Below, in pieces: positions 43,350 through 52,308 of a DNA stretch of 64,000 nucleotides. The stretch is from Sedimentitalea sp041224545 (lineage in GTDB: Bacteria > Pseudomonadota > Alphaproteobacteria > Rhodobacterales > Rhodobacteraceae). Positions within the stretch are counted from its first letter, which is position 1. Every line of letters begins with the position of its first letter. The notes beneath the pieces are model-generated. The model made no database searches. It was not told the origin of the DNA and worked only from the letters and a program-made list of their open reading frames with translations. Made by a program: the position numbers and the translations under genes. The DNA lies in assembly GCF_041224545.1 (NCBI RefSeq), contig NZ_JBGFGP010000157.1, positions 1 to 64,000 on the forward strand, read 5' to 3'.

Positions 43350-44344
43350 CAGGCAGCCCTTCCCTTGTTCAGTTTGATCAACGCGCCCGTCTGCTTGAAG
43401 CAGCGCGTGGAAAACAACACCTTGTGCGCCGCTCCGGCCAATGCCGGCAGGGCGCGCACCTGATCCAGCGTCGCAAGCGCCTCGGGCCGGCTGCGTGCGT
43501 GGATCATGTTGTAAAGGCGGTAGGGCCAGATACCGTCGACAGGCCGCCGCTCATAACACAGCGTGACCCCTGGAACCCGGGCAAGGTCCGGTCCCACGCT
43601 GGCGGCCACCCCGGGCGTCACATCCCAGACGCACATCGCATTCGACGTCCAGCCCAACGCCCGGTGGCGCACGATCACGCCAAGACGGGCAATGACACCG
43701 GCCTCGTGCAACACAGCCACCCGCTCCAGCACGTCCGCCTCGTCCCGACCGAGGAATCGGCCAATGACCGCCCAGGGCCGCAGTTCGAACGGCATACCCC
43801 GCGTCAGGCATTGCAGAATACCCCGGTCTCCCGCCCTGATCACGTCCGGATCAGCCGGGCGAGGCGCTGGAACATCGCCGGCCCGACCATTCATGTGGAA
43901 GCCAAGATCGACATTGAACGGCCGCACGAGCCGGAGATCAAGCACCCGACGCCCAGCGCGTTCGGATATCCGCGCGATCGTGCCGTTCACATGCGCACGA
44001 TCCGGGCCGGTGACGACGAACCAGAGGTTCCAAGCATCCTCGCGCAGGTAAGAATGGTTTACGCCCGGCTCCTCGCCCACGATACCGGCAATCATATCCA
44101 GCTCTTCCGACTTGGCCCGCAAGGCGGCAAGAGTGCTGGCAGACACGGTGTTGGGCGCACAGGTTGCACCGACGCGCGCGATCCTCCCTGAGGTACGCAT
44201 GCGGCGCAGCCGCTCCAGAACCTCGGCATCCCCGATGCCCAGCCGCCGTGCCAAAACGGCAAACGGCTCCGGAACGATCGGAAAGTCCCTTTGCCAATCG
44301 TTCAGCAGGGCAGCATCGACAGGATCGGCGACGTTCTCCATCAC
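43349..44344 (-). CDS. nirDL: Siroheme decarboxylase NirDL (fused NirD and NirL)
   Basis: This 331-residue protein contains two consecutive AsnC-like modules. Module one (about 1-160) has NHSYLREDAWNLWFVVTG. Module two (about 165-331) has CYERRPVDGIWPYRLYNMIHA and FSTRCFKQTGALI. It therefore represents NirD and NirL joined in one chain, whereas they are separate in P. aeruginosa. It acts with NirG and NirH to convert siroheme to didecarboxysiroheme. Start overlaps the nirF stop by 4 bp. Confidence 0.9.
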   Translation of the reverse strand: MMENVADPVDAALLNDWQRDFPIVPEPFAVLARRLGIGDAEVLERLRRMRTSGRIARVGATCAPNTVSASTLAALRAKSEELDMIAGIVGEEPGVNHSYLREDAWNLWFVVTGPDRAHVNGTIARISERAGRRVLDLRLVRPFNVDLGFHMNGRAGDVPAPRPADPDVIRAGDRGILQCLTRGMPFELRPWAVIGRFLGRDEADVLERVAVLHEAGVIARLGVIVRHRALGWTSNAMCVWDVTPGVAASVGPDLARVPGVTLCYERRPVDGIWPYRLYNMIHARSRPEALATLDQVRALPALAGAAHKVLFSTRCFKQTGALIKLNKGRAA

Positions 44345-45489
44345 AGGCCGATCCGATGCGCGCGGGCGGTAAAGAAAATTCCGGACGGGTCTTGCGCGTC
44401 GATCTCGCCGAGCTTTTCGAAAGTCCGCGTGTCGTAAATCATGACTTTTCCAGCGTCGCGCACCGAGATCCAGACTTCGTGCCCGCGAGGTGTGAATTCC
44501 ATGTGCAACGCGGCAGGGCCGGGTTTGAACTCATGCACCACCTGCCGGGTCAGCGTATCGATCACCTGAATCGTGTCATTCAGAGGATGCGCGAAATTGA
44601 CCCAGACCTGCCGCCCGTCCGGTCGTGCCATGGCAAAAACAGGTTGCCCGTGGGTGATGGTGCGTCCGGTTTCGACAAAATCACGGGCATCGACCCAGAG
44701 CACTTCATGACGTCCCACCGCGGGCAGTACAAATTCCCGACCTGTCAGGGCCCAGCCTTCGAGATGGGGCATCTTGTAGACGGGCAAGGGCGTCTCACCG
44801 CGACCATATCCCGCGAGCACGCGGACCGGTTGCGGCGTTTCCGCCCAGAGATCGAGCGCGCTCAACCCGTCCTCACCGAACAGGCCCGCGATATATTGGC
44901 GCCCATCACCGGTGATCAGCGCGTCATAAGGGTTGGCGCCCATCCCTTCAACGCGGGTGATCCTGGCATCGTTCCCCGCGAAATCCGCGATCCAGGTTTC
45001 GCCCGCATCCCAAAGGCTGAAGACAAATCGCCGACCCGGAGCATCCACCAACCCGACGGTCTTGGACCCGGTCGGGATGTCTGCCACAAGTTCGAGCGTT
45101 TCGGCGTCGAAAACGCGCACGCCGCCCGGTTCATAGTTCGACACCGCCACCAGCGTACCATCGTCCGAAATCGCGCCGCCGATGGAATTGCCCGCCTGAA
45201 CCACGCGCTTGGCGATACGCCGTTGCACGATGTCCACCTTGGTCAATCCGCCATCCCGCCCAAAGACGAAGGCAAACCGTTGATCCGGCGAATAGACCAG
45301 CGACGCATGCGAAAGGTCGCCCAACCCTTCGATTCGATGCAGGACGGCACGCTCCGATTGATCGACCAGCAAAACGGACCCGCTGGCGCGTTCGATCACC
45401 AGCCCGAGATCGCCGGTCGCAAGCGTTTCGCCTGTGGCGCTCTGGCCGATCAGGGCAAACACGGCAAACAGCATGTGCAGGAATTTCAT
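44341..45489 (-). CDS. nirF: Heme d1 biosynthesis protein NirF
   Basis: This 382-residue periplasmic protein has a short signal peptide (MKFLHMLFAVFALIGQSATG) followed by a d1-type beta-propeller with no CxxCH. NirF binds heme d1 precursors and is essential for heme d1 formation. The ATG at 45489 overlaps the nirC stop by 4 bp. Longer in-frame extensions into nirC are rejected. It lacks a haem c motif, which separates it from NirN and NirS. Confidence 0.92.
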   Translation of the reverse strand: MKFLHMLFAVFALIGQSATGETLATGDLGLVIERASGSVLLVDQSERAVLHRIEGLGDLSHASLVYSPDQRFAFVFGRDGGLTKVDIVQRRIAKRVVQAGNSIGGAISDDGTLVAVSNYEPGGVRVFDAETLELVADIPTGSKTVGLVDAPGRRFVFSLWDAGETWIADFAGNDARITRVEGMGANPYDALITGDGRQYIAGLFGEDGLSALDLWAETPQPVRVLAGYGRGETPLPVYKMPHLEGWALTGREFVLPAVGRHEVLWVDARDFVETGRTITHGQPVFAMARPDGRQVWVNFAHPLNDTIQVIDTLTRQVVHEFKPGPAALHMEFTPRGHEVWISVRDAGKVMIYDTRTFEKLGEIDAQDPSGIFFTARAHRIGL

Positions 45490-45785
45490 TCGCCCGCTCC
45501 TTTCAGAATGTATTCGGCGATCCAGAGCGCCTCGGCGTTGGACATCAGCGGGGCCCAGGGCGGCATCGGTGTGCCGGGGATACCGTTCAGGATCACCCCG
45601 GCCAGCGCCTCTCGGTCGTAATGGGCGAGCGTCTGCCTGCGCAGCTCCGGACCCAGCCCGCCTTTCAACGTCATCCCGTGGCAGGAACCGCAATCCTGAT
45701 GCACCAGCCTTTCCAGCCGTTCAGGGTCCGGTTCCTGCGCCCATAGCGGTGTGCCGACCAGAGCGAGGGCGAGCAGGTTACGCAT
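45486..45785 (-). CDS. nirC: Periplasmic c-type cytochrome NirC
   Basis: This 99-residue monohaem cytochrome c has a signal peptide (MRNLLALALVGTPLWAQ) and a CxxCH site at Cys32-Cys35-His36 (CGSCHG). A methionine ligand is probable in TPMPPWAPLMSN. NirC donates or accepts electrons during heme d1 and NirS maturation. It overlaps nirE by 8 bp and nirF by 4 bp. Confidence 0.92.
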   Translation of the reverse strand: MRNLLALALVGTPLWAQEPDPERLERLVHQDCGSCHGMTLKGGLGPELRRQTLAHYDREALAGVILNGIPGTPMPPWAPLMSNAEALWIAEYILKGAGE

Positions 45786-46560
45786 TGGCCGACACCATTG
45801 CGCTGGCCGCCATCTCCTGCGGCACTCCGGTTTCGGAATAAAGGGAGACGACCCGCCCGATCATGAACAGAACCGGCGGTTCGAGTTCCGCGACACGCAG
45901 GTCATGCGCGATCTTGTCAAGCCACGAGAACAAGCGCCGTTCACGCGGGGTCGTCGCCTCGGCGACCGCCAGAACCGGGGTGGTCGGGTCAAGTCCCGCG
46001 GTCATCAGACCCATCGCAATCTGCCCGATATTGGCAACACCCATATAGACCACCAGCGTCGTATCGGGATCAGCGAGGCGCCTCCAGTCAAGGTCGAGAA
46101 CCTGGCCCGCCTGTCGGTGTCCGGTGACATATTGTACCGCCCCGGCCAGCCCGCGATGGGTGAGCGGCACGCCGGTGGCGCTGGCGGCGCCCTGCGCGGC
46201 GGTGATGCCCGGCACCACATGCACCTCGATCCCGTGCGACTGCAAGAACGCCGCTTCCTCCGAGCCGCGACCGAAGATCAGCGGGTCTCCCCCCTTGAGG
46301 CGCGCCACGATGCGCCCCTGTTCCGCGTGCGTCAGAAGCAGGGCATTGATTTCGTCCTGCGGTACCGGATGACATGCCGATGCCTTCCCGACCGAAATGC
46401 GTATGGCGGTTTCGGGACAAACCGCGAGGACATCCGGCGACACCAGACGATCATGCACAACGATTTCGGCCCCTTGCAGCAAGCGTTGCGCCCGCACGGT
46501 CAAAAGTTCCGGATCGCCCGGTCCGGCACCGATAAGGTACACTTGTCCTGCACGCGTCAT
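45778..46560 (-). CDS. nirE: Uroporphyrinogen-III C-methyltransferase NirE
   Basis: This 260-residue SUMT-type enzyme methylates uroporphyrinogen III twice with SAM to precorrin-2, the branch point to heme d1. The signatures are VYLIGAGPGDPELLTVRA at the N-terminus, the SAM loop VVPGITAAQGAAS and GRIVARLKGGDPLIFGRG. The ATG at 46560 has AGGAA upstream. It begins 86 bp after nirS, so it may share the nirS transcript. Its position in the nir operon distinguishes it from siroheme- or cobalamin-dedicated paralogues. Confidence 0.93.
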   Translation of the reverse strand: MTRAGQVYLIGAGPGDPELLTVRAQRLLQGAEIVVHDRLVSPDVLAVCPETAIRISVGKASACHPVPQDEINALLLTHAEQGRIVARLKGGDPLIFGRGSEEAAFLQSHGIEVHVVPGITAAQGAASATGVPLTHRGLAGAVQYVTGHRQAGQVLDLDWRRLADPDTTLVVYMGVANIGQIAMGLMTAGLDPTTPVLAVAEATTPRERRLFSWLDKIAHDLRVAELEPPVLFMIGRVVSLYSETGVPQEMAASAMVSANA

Positions 46561-46646
46561 GGCTTGGATTCCTGTCTGGCAACGGCTGGAAGAGGAATGC
46601 GGCAGGCCGGATGCAGCAGGGGCTGCGCCGGGCCTGTCGCGAGGGC

Positions 46647-48404
46647 TCAATAAACGTCGGCCCGTGTATTGTAGACGTTGAACTTGCCCGTCGGTGTCAC
46701 AAGCCGCTCGTCCTTGATGACCTTCTTGAGTTCAAGCGTCTTGTCATCGACGACGACGATCGCGCTTTCCAGATCCTTGGCATTCCAGACCGAAAACCAT
46801 ACTTCCGTGCCTTCGCGGTTGAACTCCGGCTGAACGACACGCGGCTGGCCTTCGGCGATACCGGCCCATTCCCCGATCGGAAGCGTCGTGTATTCCGGCT
46901 CCTCACCCGCCTTCATGTCGGGAATCTTGAACACCGCAACCGACGCGGATGTCTCGGCATCCGGGTTCAGAGTCGCATCGACATAGAGGTTTTCGGATTC
47001 CGGATGCGTCTTGATGAACAGCGATCCGCCGCCAAGCGCATAGAAGGTCTCGACGATTTTCCACGCATTGTCTTCATTCCCTTCGGGATCGGTCCCGATC
47101 AGCGCGACGGAATCATCGCCAAGATGCGACGTCGCCCAGACCGGGCCATAGTCGGGATGCACGAAGTTGGCGCCCCGGCCCGGATGCGGAGTCAGACCCT
47201 GGGTATCGGTGATCGCGACCAGCTTGCCCTCCTTGGTGTCGATGACCACCAGCTTGTTGCGTGCGTTGGCGGCGGTGATGAAATACCGGCGCGTGCTGTC
47301 CAGACCGCCATCGTGCAAGAACCGCTCGGCTTCGATTTCAGTGGTCTTGAGGTTCTTCAGATCCGTATAATCGACCAACAGGATCTTGCCGGTTTCCTTG
47401 ACGTTGACAATGAATTCGGGCCGGTAGTGGCTCGCCAGGATCGCGGCAACGCGCGGTTCCGGGTGATAGGTCTGTTCGTCATAGATGTTGCCACGGGTCG
47501 ACTTGATCTTGAGCGGCTCAAGCGTATCTCCGTCCATGATCACGTATTGCGGTGGCCAGTACGCGCCCGCGATGGCGTATTTGTCTTCGTAACCCGCCAT
47601 CTTTGACGTCTCGACCGAACGCGCCTCCATGCCGATCTTGATCTCCGCCACCGTCGCCGGGGTTTCCATCCACAGGTCGATCATGTTGACACGGGCATCG
47701 CGGCCAATGACGAAGAGATAGCGCCCGGATGCGGAAATACGGCTGATGTGAACCGCATAGCCGGTTTCGATCACCGCGTGGATTTCATAGGTGCCGCCGT
47801 CGATCAGCGCAATCTGACCGGCGTCCCGCAACGTCACCGACATCAGGTTGTCGATGTCGATATCGTTCATCTTTTCGGTCGGGCGATCCTCGGGGGCGAC
47901 CACGAGTTGCCAGCTCTCGCGCATCTTGTCCATGCCCCATTCCGGCGGCGAGGCCGGATCCAGGAGCAGGTATCGCGCCATGATGTCGACTTCCTCCTCG
48001 GTCAGATCGCCCGACGTGCCCCAGTTCGGCATCCCGGCCGGTGATCCATAGGTAATGAAGCTGTGCAGATGGTCATAGCCCAGCTCGCGGGTGATATCGA
48101 CCGTCAGAGGTTTGCCCGTTGCGCCCTTGCGCAGTACGCCATGACACCCGGCGCAGCGCTGGAAGTAAATCTTGTTCGCGATATTGTACTCATCCTGGTT
48201 GATCACAGGGTCATTCGGGCGACGTCCCGGAATCTCCAGGTTCAGTTTTCCCAGCGTGTCGTATTCGCCCACGTAGGATCCGGCCGGGCTTGAATCGTGC
48301 ACCTGTTCCGGGTCTTCCTGGGCCGTCAACGGCCCCGCGACGGCCAACGCCAGCGCGGCGCTGGTCAACAGCAGTCGGCTACGTATGGCTTTGATACTTT
48401 GCAT
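46647..48404 (-). CDS. nirS: Cytochrome cd1 nitrite reductase NirS
   Basis: This 585-residue periplasmic enzyme reduces nitrite to nitric oxide. It has a signal peptide (about 1-28), a cytochrome c domain with Cys84-Cys87-His88 (RCAGCHG) and a C-terminal eight-bladed heme d1 propeller. The start at 48404 follows GGAGA and fits the signal peptide. The promoter region between nirS and nirI holds an FNR/NnrR-type box at 48468-48481. It heads the nirS-E-C-F-DL-G-H-J-N operon. Confidence 0.96.
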   Translation of the reverse strand: MQSIKAIRSRLLLTSAALALAVAGPLTAQEDPEQVHDSSPAGSYVGEYDTLGKLNLEIPGRRPNDPVINQDEYNIANKIYFQRCAGCHGVLRKGATGKPLTVDITRELGYDHLHSFITYGSPAGMPNWGTSGDLTEEEVDIMARYLLLDPASPPEWGMDKMRESWQLVVAPEDRPTEKMNDIDIDNLMSVTLRDAGQIALIDGGTYEIHAVIETGYAVHISRISASGRYLFVIGRDARVNMIDLWMETPATVAEIKIGMEARSVETSKMAGYEDKYAIAGAYWPPQYVIMDGDTLEPLKIKSTRGNIYDEQTYHPEPRVAAILASHYRPEFIVNVKETGKILLVDYTDLKNLKTTEIEAERFLHDGGLDSTRRYFITAANARNKLVVIDTKEGKLVAITDTQGLTPHPGRGANFVHPDYGPVWATSHLGDDSVALIGTDPEGNEDNAWKIVETFYALGGGSLFIKTHPESENLYVDATLNPDAETSASVAVFKIPDMKAGEEPEYTTLPIGEWAGIAEGQPRVVQPEFNREGTEVWFSVWNAKDLESAIVVVDDKTLELKKVIKDERLVTPTGKFNVYNTRADVY

Positions 48405-48467
48405 GACGTTGTCTCCGTGAAGCTGGTGAGGCCGACGGCAAGGTTGCACCGTAGCGGATCCCGGTCC

Positions 48468-48481
48468 TTGACTTTCGTTAA
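48468..48481. promoter_or_regulatory. FNR/NnrR-type box between nirS and nirI
   Basis: TTGACTTTCGTTAA, of the form TTGAC-N4-GTTAA, resembles FNR/Dnr/NnrR sites. It is centred about 70 bp from the nirS ATG and 42 bp from the nirI ATG, so it may serve both divergent genes. The same 14-mer occurs upstream of norC. Confidence 0.8.
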
Positions 48482-48516
48482 GGATCGCACCACCGCGCGG
48501 AGATACCGCTGGAGGC

Positions 48517-50556
48517 ATGAAAATCGCGTTTCACCCCATGCGGCTCGCAGCGGTTATCGTTTCAATATTCCTGTGCGCTGTTCCGGCTTTTGCCCAGTCC
48601 CGCACAGGGTTCGAAACCGAAATCACGGCGGCCATTCCCGATGCCGCCCTCGCAGCCGAAATGTTCGGAGTACCGCTGCCGATCTCGCTGGTCCGGAGCG
48701 AGGCGCCGGTCCCCGGTTGGCAGGTTCGCGACTCTGACGGCACCGCAATTGGCCGGATCGGATCAAGCTGGGAAATCGCTTCATCCGTGGGGTATTCGGG
48801 CCGCCCCATCGACATGCTCGTGGCCGTCGATACCGAGGCGAGGATCACTGCGGCCCGCCTCATGCAACAATCCGAGCCGATCCTGACACTTGGCCTGAGC
48901 GACGACGACATCGCCCGGTTTGTCAGTGCTTTCGACGGAACCGACCTGCGGTCGGCGGACCGCAGCGAGACCCCCCGCTATATCTCGCGCGCAACCGTAT
49001 CGACGGCGGTCATCCGCGACGCCATCCTGCGCACGGGGCGCGTTCTCGCCCTTGCCGATGGCGGCACCGGCGCCGGCAGGATCGATCGGATGGGTTTTGA
49101 GCCGCATGACTGGACGGCGCTGCTGCGGATCGGCGGGTTGCAATCCGCCACCATGACGATGGCAGAGGCGGCAGAGGTTTTCTCCGGGGCCGAGAATGCG
49201 CCGGAACCGGGGTCAGAGCCATTCCTCGACCTGTATGTCGGCCTGCTCGATCCGCCCGAAATCGGCCGAAACCTGTTGGGTGAACGGGATTATTCCGGCG
49301 TCATGGCGGACATGCCGCCCGATAGCGCCGCGCTTTTCGTTGCATCGCGCGGCCTGCATTCGCATCGCGGCCTTGGCTGGCGCAAATCCGGTGTGTTCGA
49401 GCGGCTATCGGTCATTCAGAACGCCAATCGTTACCCCGTCACCGATCAGGGCTACCTGCGTATAGACCGGCTCGAAATTGCCGGTGCCCCGGTTCTCAGG
49501 GAGCGAAGCCTGTTTCGTATCGAGGGCGACGGTTTTGACCCGACTGCACCGTTTCGTGTGGAAGTGAGCGCCACCCGCACTACGATGGATGGTCCGCTTA
49601 CGGTACCCATCGGTGTCGATTATGTGCTGCCCGAGAGGTTCCTGCTCCCTGTTCCGCCGCAGGAAACGCCGCTCTGGCGACAGATGTGGGAACGCAAGAG
49701 ACCGGCAATCGCGGTGCTGGCCATCATGCTTGCGACCCTGACAGGTATCCTGCTCTTTCAGGACAGTATTACCCGCCGTCCGCGTGTCTGGCGCAGGCTG
49801 CGGCTGGGGTTTCTGACCGTCACGCTCGTATGGCTGGGATGGGGGGTAAACGCACAGCTTTCGGTGGTGCAGGTCGTTGCGTTTCTGCAATCGCTTCTCA
49901 GCGGATTTCGTTGGGAAACCTTCCTGGTGGAACCTCTGATCTTCATGCTCTGGGGTTTCGTCGCACTCGGGCTTCTGTTCTGGGGACGTGGCGTGTTCTG
50001 CGGCTGGCTTTGTCCGTTCGGCGCGCTTCAGGAACTGACCAACCAGGCGGCGCAGAAACTGGGCGTGAAACAGATCAGCGTGCCGTTTGCACTCCACCAA
50101 CGGCTCTGGGTCATCAAGTATACGCTCTTTCTCGCCATTCTCGCGATCTCGTTCTATTCGATGAAAGACGCTCTGATCCTGGCGGAAGTCGAACCGTTCA
50201 AGACCGCCATTTCCCTGCGCATGATACGGGCCTGGCCCTTTGTCGCGTTCGTATTTGCAATCCTCGGCGCCGGGCTGTTCATCGAGCGCTTCTACTGTCG
50301 CTACATCTGCCCGCTTGGCGCGGCCCTTGCGATCCCCGCCAAGCTGAAGATATTCGACTGGCTTCGCCGACGCACGCAATGCGGCCGCGAATGCCGGCTG
50401 TGTGAACAACGATGCACCGTCGGAGCGATCGACCCGCTCGGGCGGATCAACCCCAACGAGTGTGTGCTATGCCTGAGATGCCAGATCATTTACAACGACC
50501 CCAACACCTGTCCGACGCTCAAACGGCGGGCCCGGGCGCGGCAGGCCGCATCATGA
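48517..50556 (+). CDS. nirI: NirI, NosR-like membrane flavo-iron-sulfur protein
   Basis: This 679-residue protein has a signal peptide and a periplasmic FMN-binding domain (about 85-180). Five or six membrane helices follow from about 395. Two cytoplasmic CxxxCP motifs (FCGWLCPFG, YCRYICPLG) and a C-terminal two-[4Fe-4S] region (CGRECRLCEQRC, CVLCLRC) are present. In Paracoccus, NirI is required for nirS expression and activity. The expected flavinylation motif is SRATVST at about 157-163, with Arg where SGAT-type motifs have Gly. Position beside nirS and absence of nosZ favour NirI over NosR. A GGAGG lies unusually close to the ATG. Confidence 0.88.
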   Translation: MKIAFHPMRLAAVIVSIFLCAVPAFAQSRTGFETEITAAIPDAALAAEMFGVPLPISLVRSEAPVPGWQVRDSDGTAIGRIGSSWEIASSVGYSGRPIDMLVAVDTEARITAARLMQQSEPILTLGLSDDDIARFVSAFDGTDLRSADRSETPRYISRATVSTAVIRDAILRTGRVLALADGGTGAGRIDRMGFEPHDWTALLRIGGLQSATMTMAEAAEVFSGAENAPEPGSEPFLDLYVGLLDPPEIGRNLLGERDYSGVMADMPPDSAALFVASRGLHSHRGLGWRKSGVFERLSVIQNANRYPVTDQGYLRIDRLEIAGAPVLRERSLFRIEGDGFDPTAPFRVEVSATRTTMDGPLTVPIGVDYVLPERFLLPVPPQETPLWRQMWERKRPAIAVLAIMLATLTGILLFQDSITRRPRVWRRLRLGFLTVTLVWLGWGVNAQLSVVQVVAFLQSLLSGFRWETFLVEPLIFMLWGFVALGLLFWGRGVFCGWLCPFGALQELTNQAAQKLGVKQISVPFALHQRLWVIKYTLFLAILAISFYSMKDALILAEVEPFKTAISLRMIRAWPFVAFVFAILGAGLFIERFYCRYICPLGAALAIPAKLKIFDWLRRRTQCGRECRLCEQRCTVGAIDPLGRINPNECVLCLRCQIIYNDPNTCPTLKRRARARQAAS

Positions 50557-51743
50557 AAGCTGCCCTGCTCAGGGTGGTTTCCGACGGCTTTCGTGTCTTC
50601 TTTCTGGCCGCGGGTCTGTTTGCCGTCTTTTCAGGGCTTGCATGGGGCATGTATCTCGGCGTGCACATGACCGGCGGGCTGGTCACCGATCCGCCCTATG
50701 CAATGGCACCGCATTTCTGGCACGGGCACGAGATGATTTTCGGCTTTGCCGGCGCGACCATCGGTGGCTTTCTGCTCACCGCGGTGCCAAACTGGACCGG
50801 CGGCAGCGCGGCCAAGCCGTTCTTCATCGGCTTCGTAGCGCTTCTCTGGCTGCTGGGTCGCATGGCCATGTGGTGGTCGGCCAGCATCCCGCCCTGGCTG
50901 GTCGCGGCACTGGACCTTTCCTTTCTCCCCGTCCTCATTGCCCAGGTCGCCTGGCAACTGGCCAAACGCCCGAAACCGCAGAACGTGATGTTCCTTGTCT
51001 TCCTGACCCTGTTCTGGCTCTCGAATCTGCTCACGCACCTGCAGTGGACCGGCGTCACGGACGATACGCTAGCCGGCGGGCTCTATGGCGGGCTCTTTAC
51101 CGTTTGCGCGTTGATCTCGGTCCTCGGCGGGCGCGTTACGCCGGCCTTTACCCGCAACGCCATGCGGCGCGAGAATGAACCGGAAGAGGCGTTGCCGGGC
51201 AATTTCCCCGCGATCGAGCGCGCAGCCATTCCCATTGCAATTCTGCTTCCCGTTCCGATCCTGTTCGGGGCGCAGGACTGGGCGGCGCCACTGGCCATCG
51301 CCCTCGGCGTCATACAAGTCCTGCGGCTGACCCGGTGGCGGCCGGTCTGGGCAATGCGCCAGCCGATCCTGATCGCGTTGCACACCGGACTGTCGATGCT
51401 TGGTCTCGGCCTCATCATGTGGGGACTCGCCGTGATGGGTCTTGGCAGCGAGGTCGCGGCACTGCATGTCCTGGGTATCGGCGCGGTTGGCGGCATGACC
51501 CTCGCGGTGATGAGCCGGGCCGTGCTCGGCCACAGCGGGCGAGAGCTCAGGGCACCTGGCCCCGTGGCGATTGCCTATGCCCTGATACCCGTCTCCGCAG
51601 CTCTGCGTTGGGCGGCGTCCGAACTGGCGGGGAACTGGTACTTTCCTCTCGTCCTGCTCTCGGCGGCCCTCTGGTGCCTTGCCTTTGCGTTGTTTGTCGT
51701 CTCGCTCTGGCCCGCATTGACCGGCCCCCGCCGCCGAGGCTGA
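50553..51743 (+). CDS. nnrS: NnrS family haem/copper membrane protein
   Basis: This 396-residue integral membrane protein has about twelve helices. NnrS proteins relieve nitrosative stress and are controlled by NnrR in denitrifiers. Conserved pieces include PHFWHGHEMIFGFAGATIGGFLLTAVPNWTG and AVMSRAVLGHSGREL, with histidines suited to haem binding. The ATG overlaps the nirI stop by 4 bp, so an upstream in-frame extension inside nirI is rejected. It lies between nirI and norC, with the nor operon promoter downstream. Confidence 0.92.
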   Translation: MKAALLRVVSDGFRVFFLAAGLFAVFSGLAWGMYLGVHMTGGLVTDPPYAMAPHFWHGHEMIFGFAGATIGGFLLTAVPNWTGGSAAKPFFIGFVALLWLLGRMAMWWSASIPPWLVAALDLSFLPVLIAQVAWQLAKRPKPQNVMFLVFLTLFWLSNLLTHLQWTGVTDDTLAGGLYGGLFTVCALISVLGGRVTPAFTRNAMRRENEPEEALPGNFPAIERAAIPIAILLPVPILFGAQDWAAPLAIALGVIQVLRLTRWRPVWAMRQPILIALHTGLSMLGLGLIMWGLAVMGLGSEVAALHVLGIGAVGGMTLAVMSRAVLGHSGRELRAPGPVAIAYALIPVSAALRWAASELAGNWYFPLVLLSAALWCLAFALFVVSLWPALTGPRRRG

Positions 51744-51767
51744 GTCTCGCGCGGAAATTGCCGCCCC

Positions 51768-51781
51768 TTGACTTTCGTTAA
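51768..51781 (+). promoter_or_regulatory. FNR/NnrR-type box upstream of norC
   Basis: TTGACTTTCGTTAA is identical to the nirS-nirI box and is centred 66 bp upstream of the norC ATG. It probably mediates Dnr/NnrR activation of norCBQDEF by nitric oxide under anoxia. Confidence 0.82.
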
Positions 51782-51840
51782 GGCTGTTTCGCGTCCGGCC
51801 CGGCATAACGACGCAGCACAACCGGGCGAAGGAGAGCGCT

Positions 51841-52293
51841 ATGCGCGAAGTCATGACAAAGAGCATGGCCCGAAACATTTTCTATGGCGGGTCACTGTTC
51901 TTCATTCTCATCTTCGTGGGGCTGACGGTGCATTCGCATCGCTACATCGTCACCACGTCAACCGACTCCGAGGGGCTGACCGACAGCGTCGTGCTTGGCA
52001 AGCATGTCTGGGAAAAGCACGCCTGCATCAACTGTCATTCATTGCTTGGCGAAGGCGCATATTTCGCCCCCGAGGTCGGCAACGTGATGATCCGCTGGGG
52101 CGTCGATGACGACCCCGAAGCTGCATATGAAACGCTGCGCAGCTGGATGGAAGCGATGCCCACGGGAATCGAAGGACGCCGACAGATGCCGGCGTTTGAC
52201 TTGTCCGAAGAAGAATACCGCGCACTGGCCGATTTCCTGCTCTGGACGAGCAGGATCGACACCCAGGGCTGGCCGCCCAACGACGCCGGCTGA
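51841..52293 (+). CDS. norC: Nitric oxide reductase subunit C
   Basis: This 150-residue membrane-anchored cytochrome c is a subunit of cNOR. The single helix lies at about 12-30 and the haem c site is Cys62-Cys65-His66 (CINCH). A methionine ligand is likely in RRQMPAFDLSE. It passes electrons to NorB. AAGGAGAG precedes the ATG. It is the first gene of norCBQDEF and 15 bp from norB. Confidence 0.96.
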   Translation: MREVMTKSMARNIFYGGSLFFILIFVGLTVHSHRYIVTTSTDSEGLTDSVVLGKHVWEKHACINCHSLLGEGAYFAPEVGNVMIRWGVDDDPEAAYETLRSWMEAMPTGIEGRRQMPAFDLSEEEYRALADFLLWTSRIDTQGWPPNDAG

Positions 52294-52308
52294 GGAAGGG
52301 AACAACAG

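Noticed and set aside
48517..50556. Assignment as NosR with a nos operon
   Set aside because: No nosZ, nosD, nosF or nosY is in the window, and the gene is divergent from nirS, which is the NirI arrangement.
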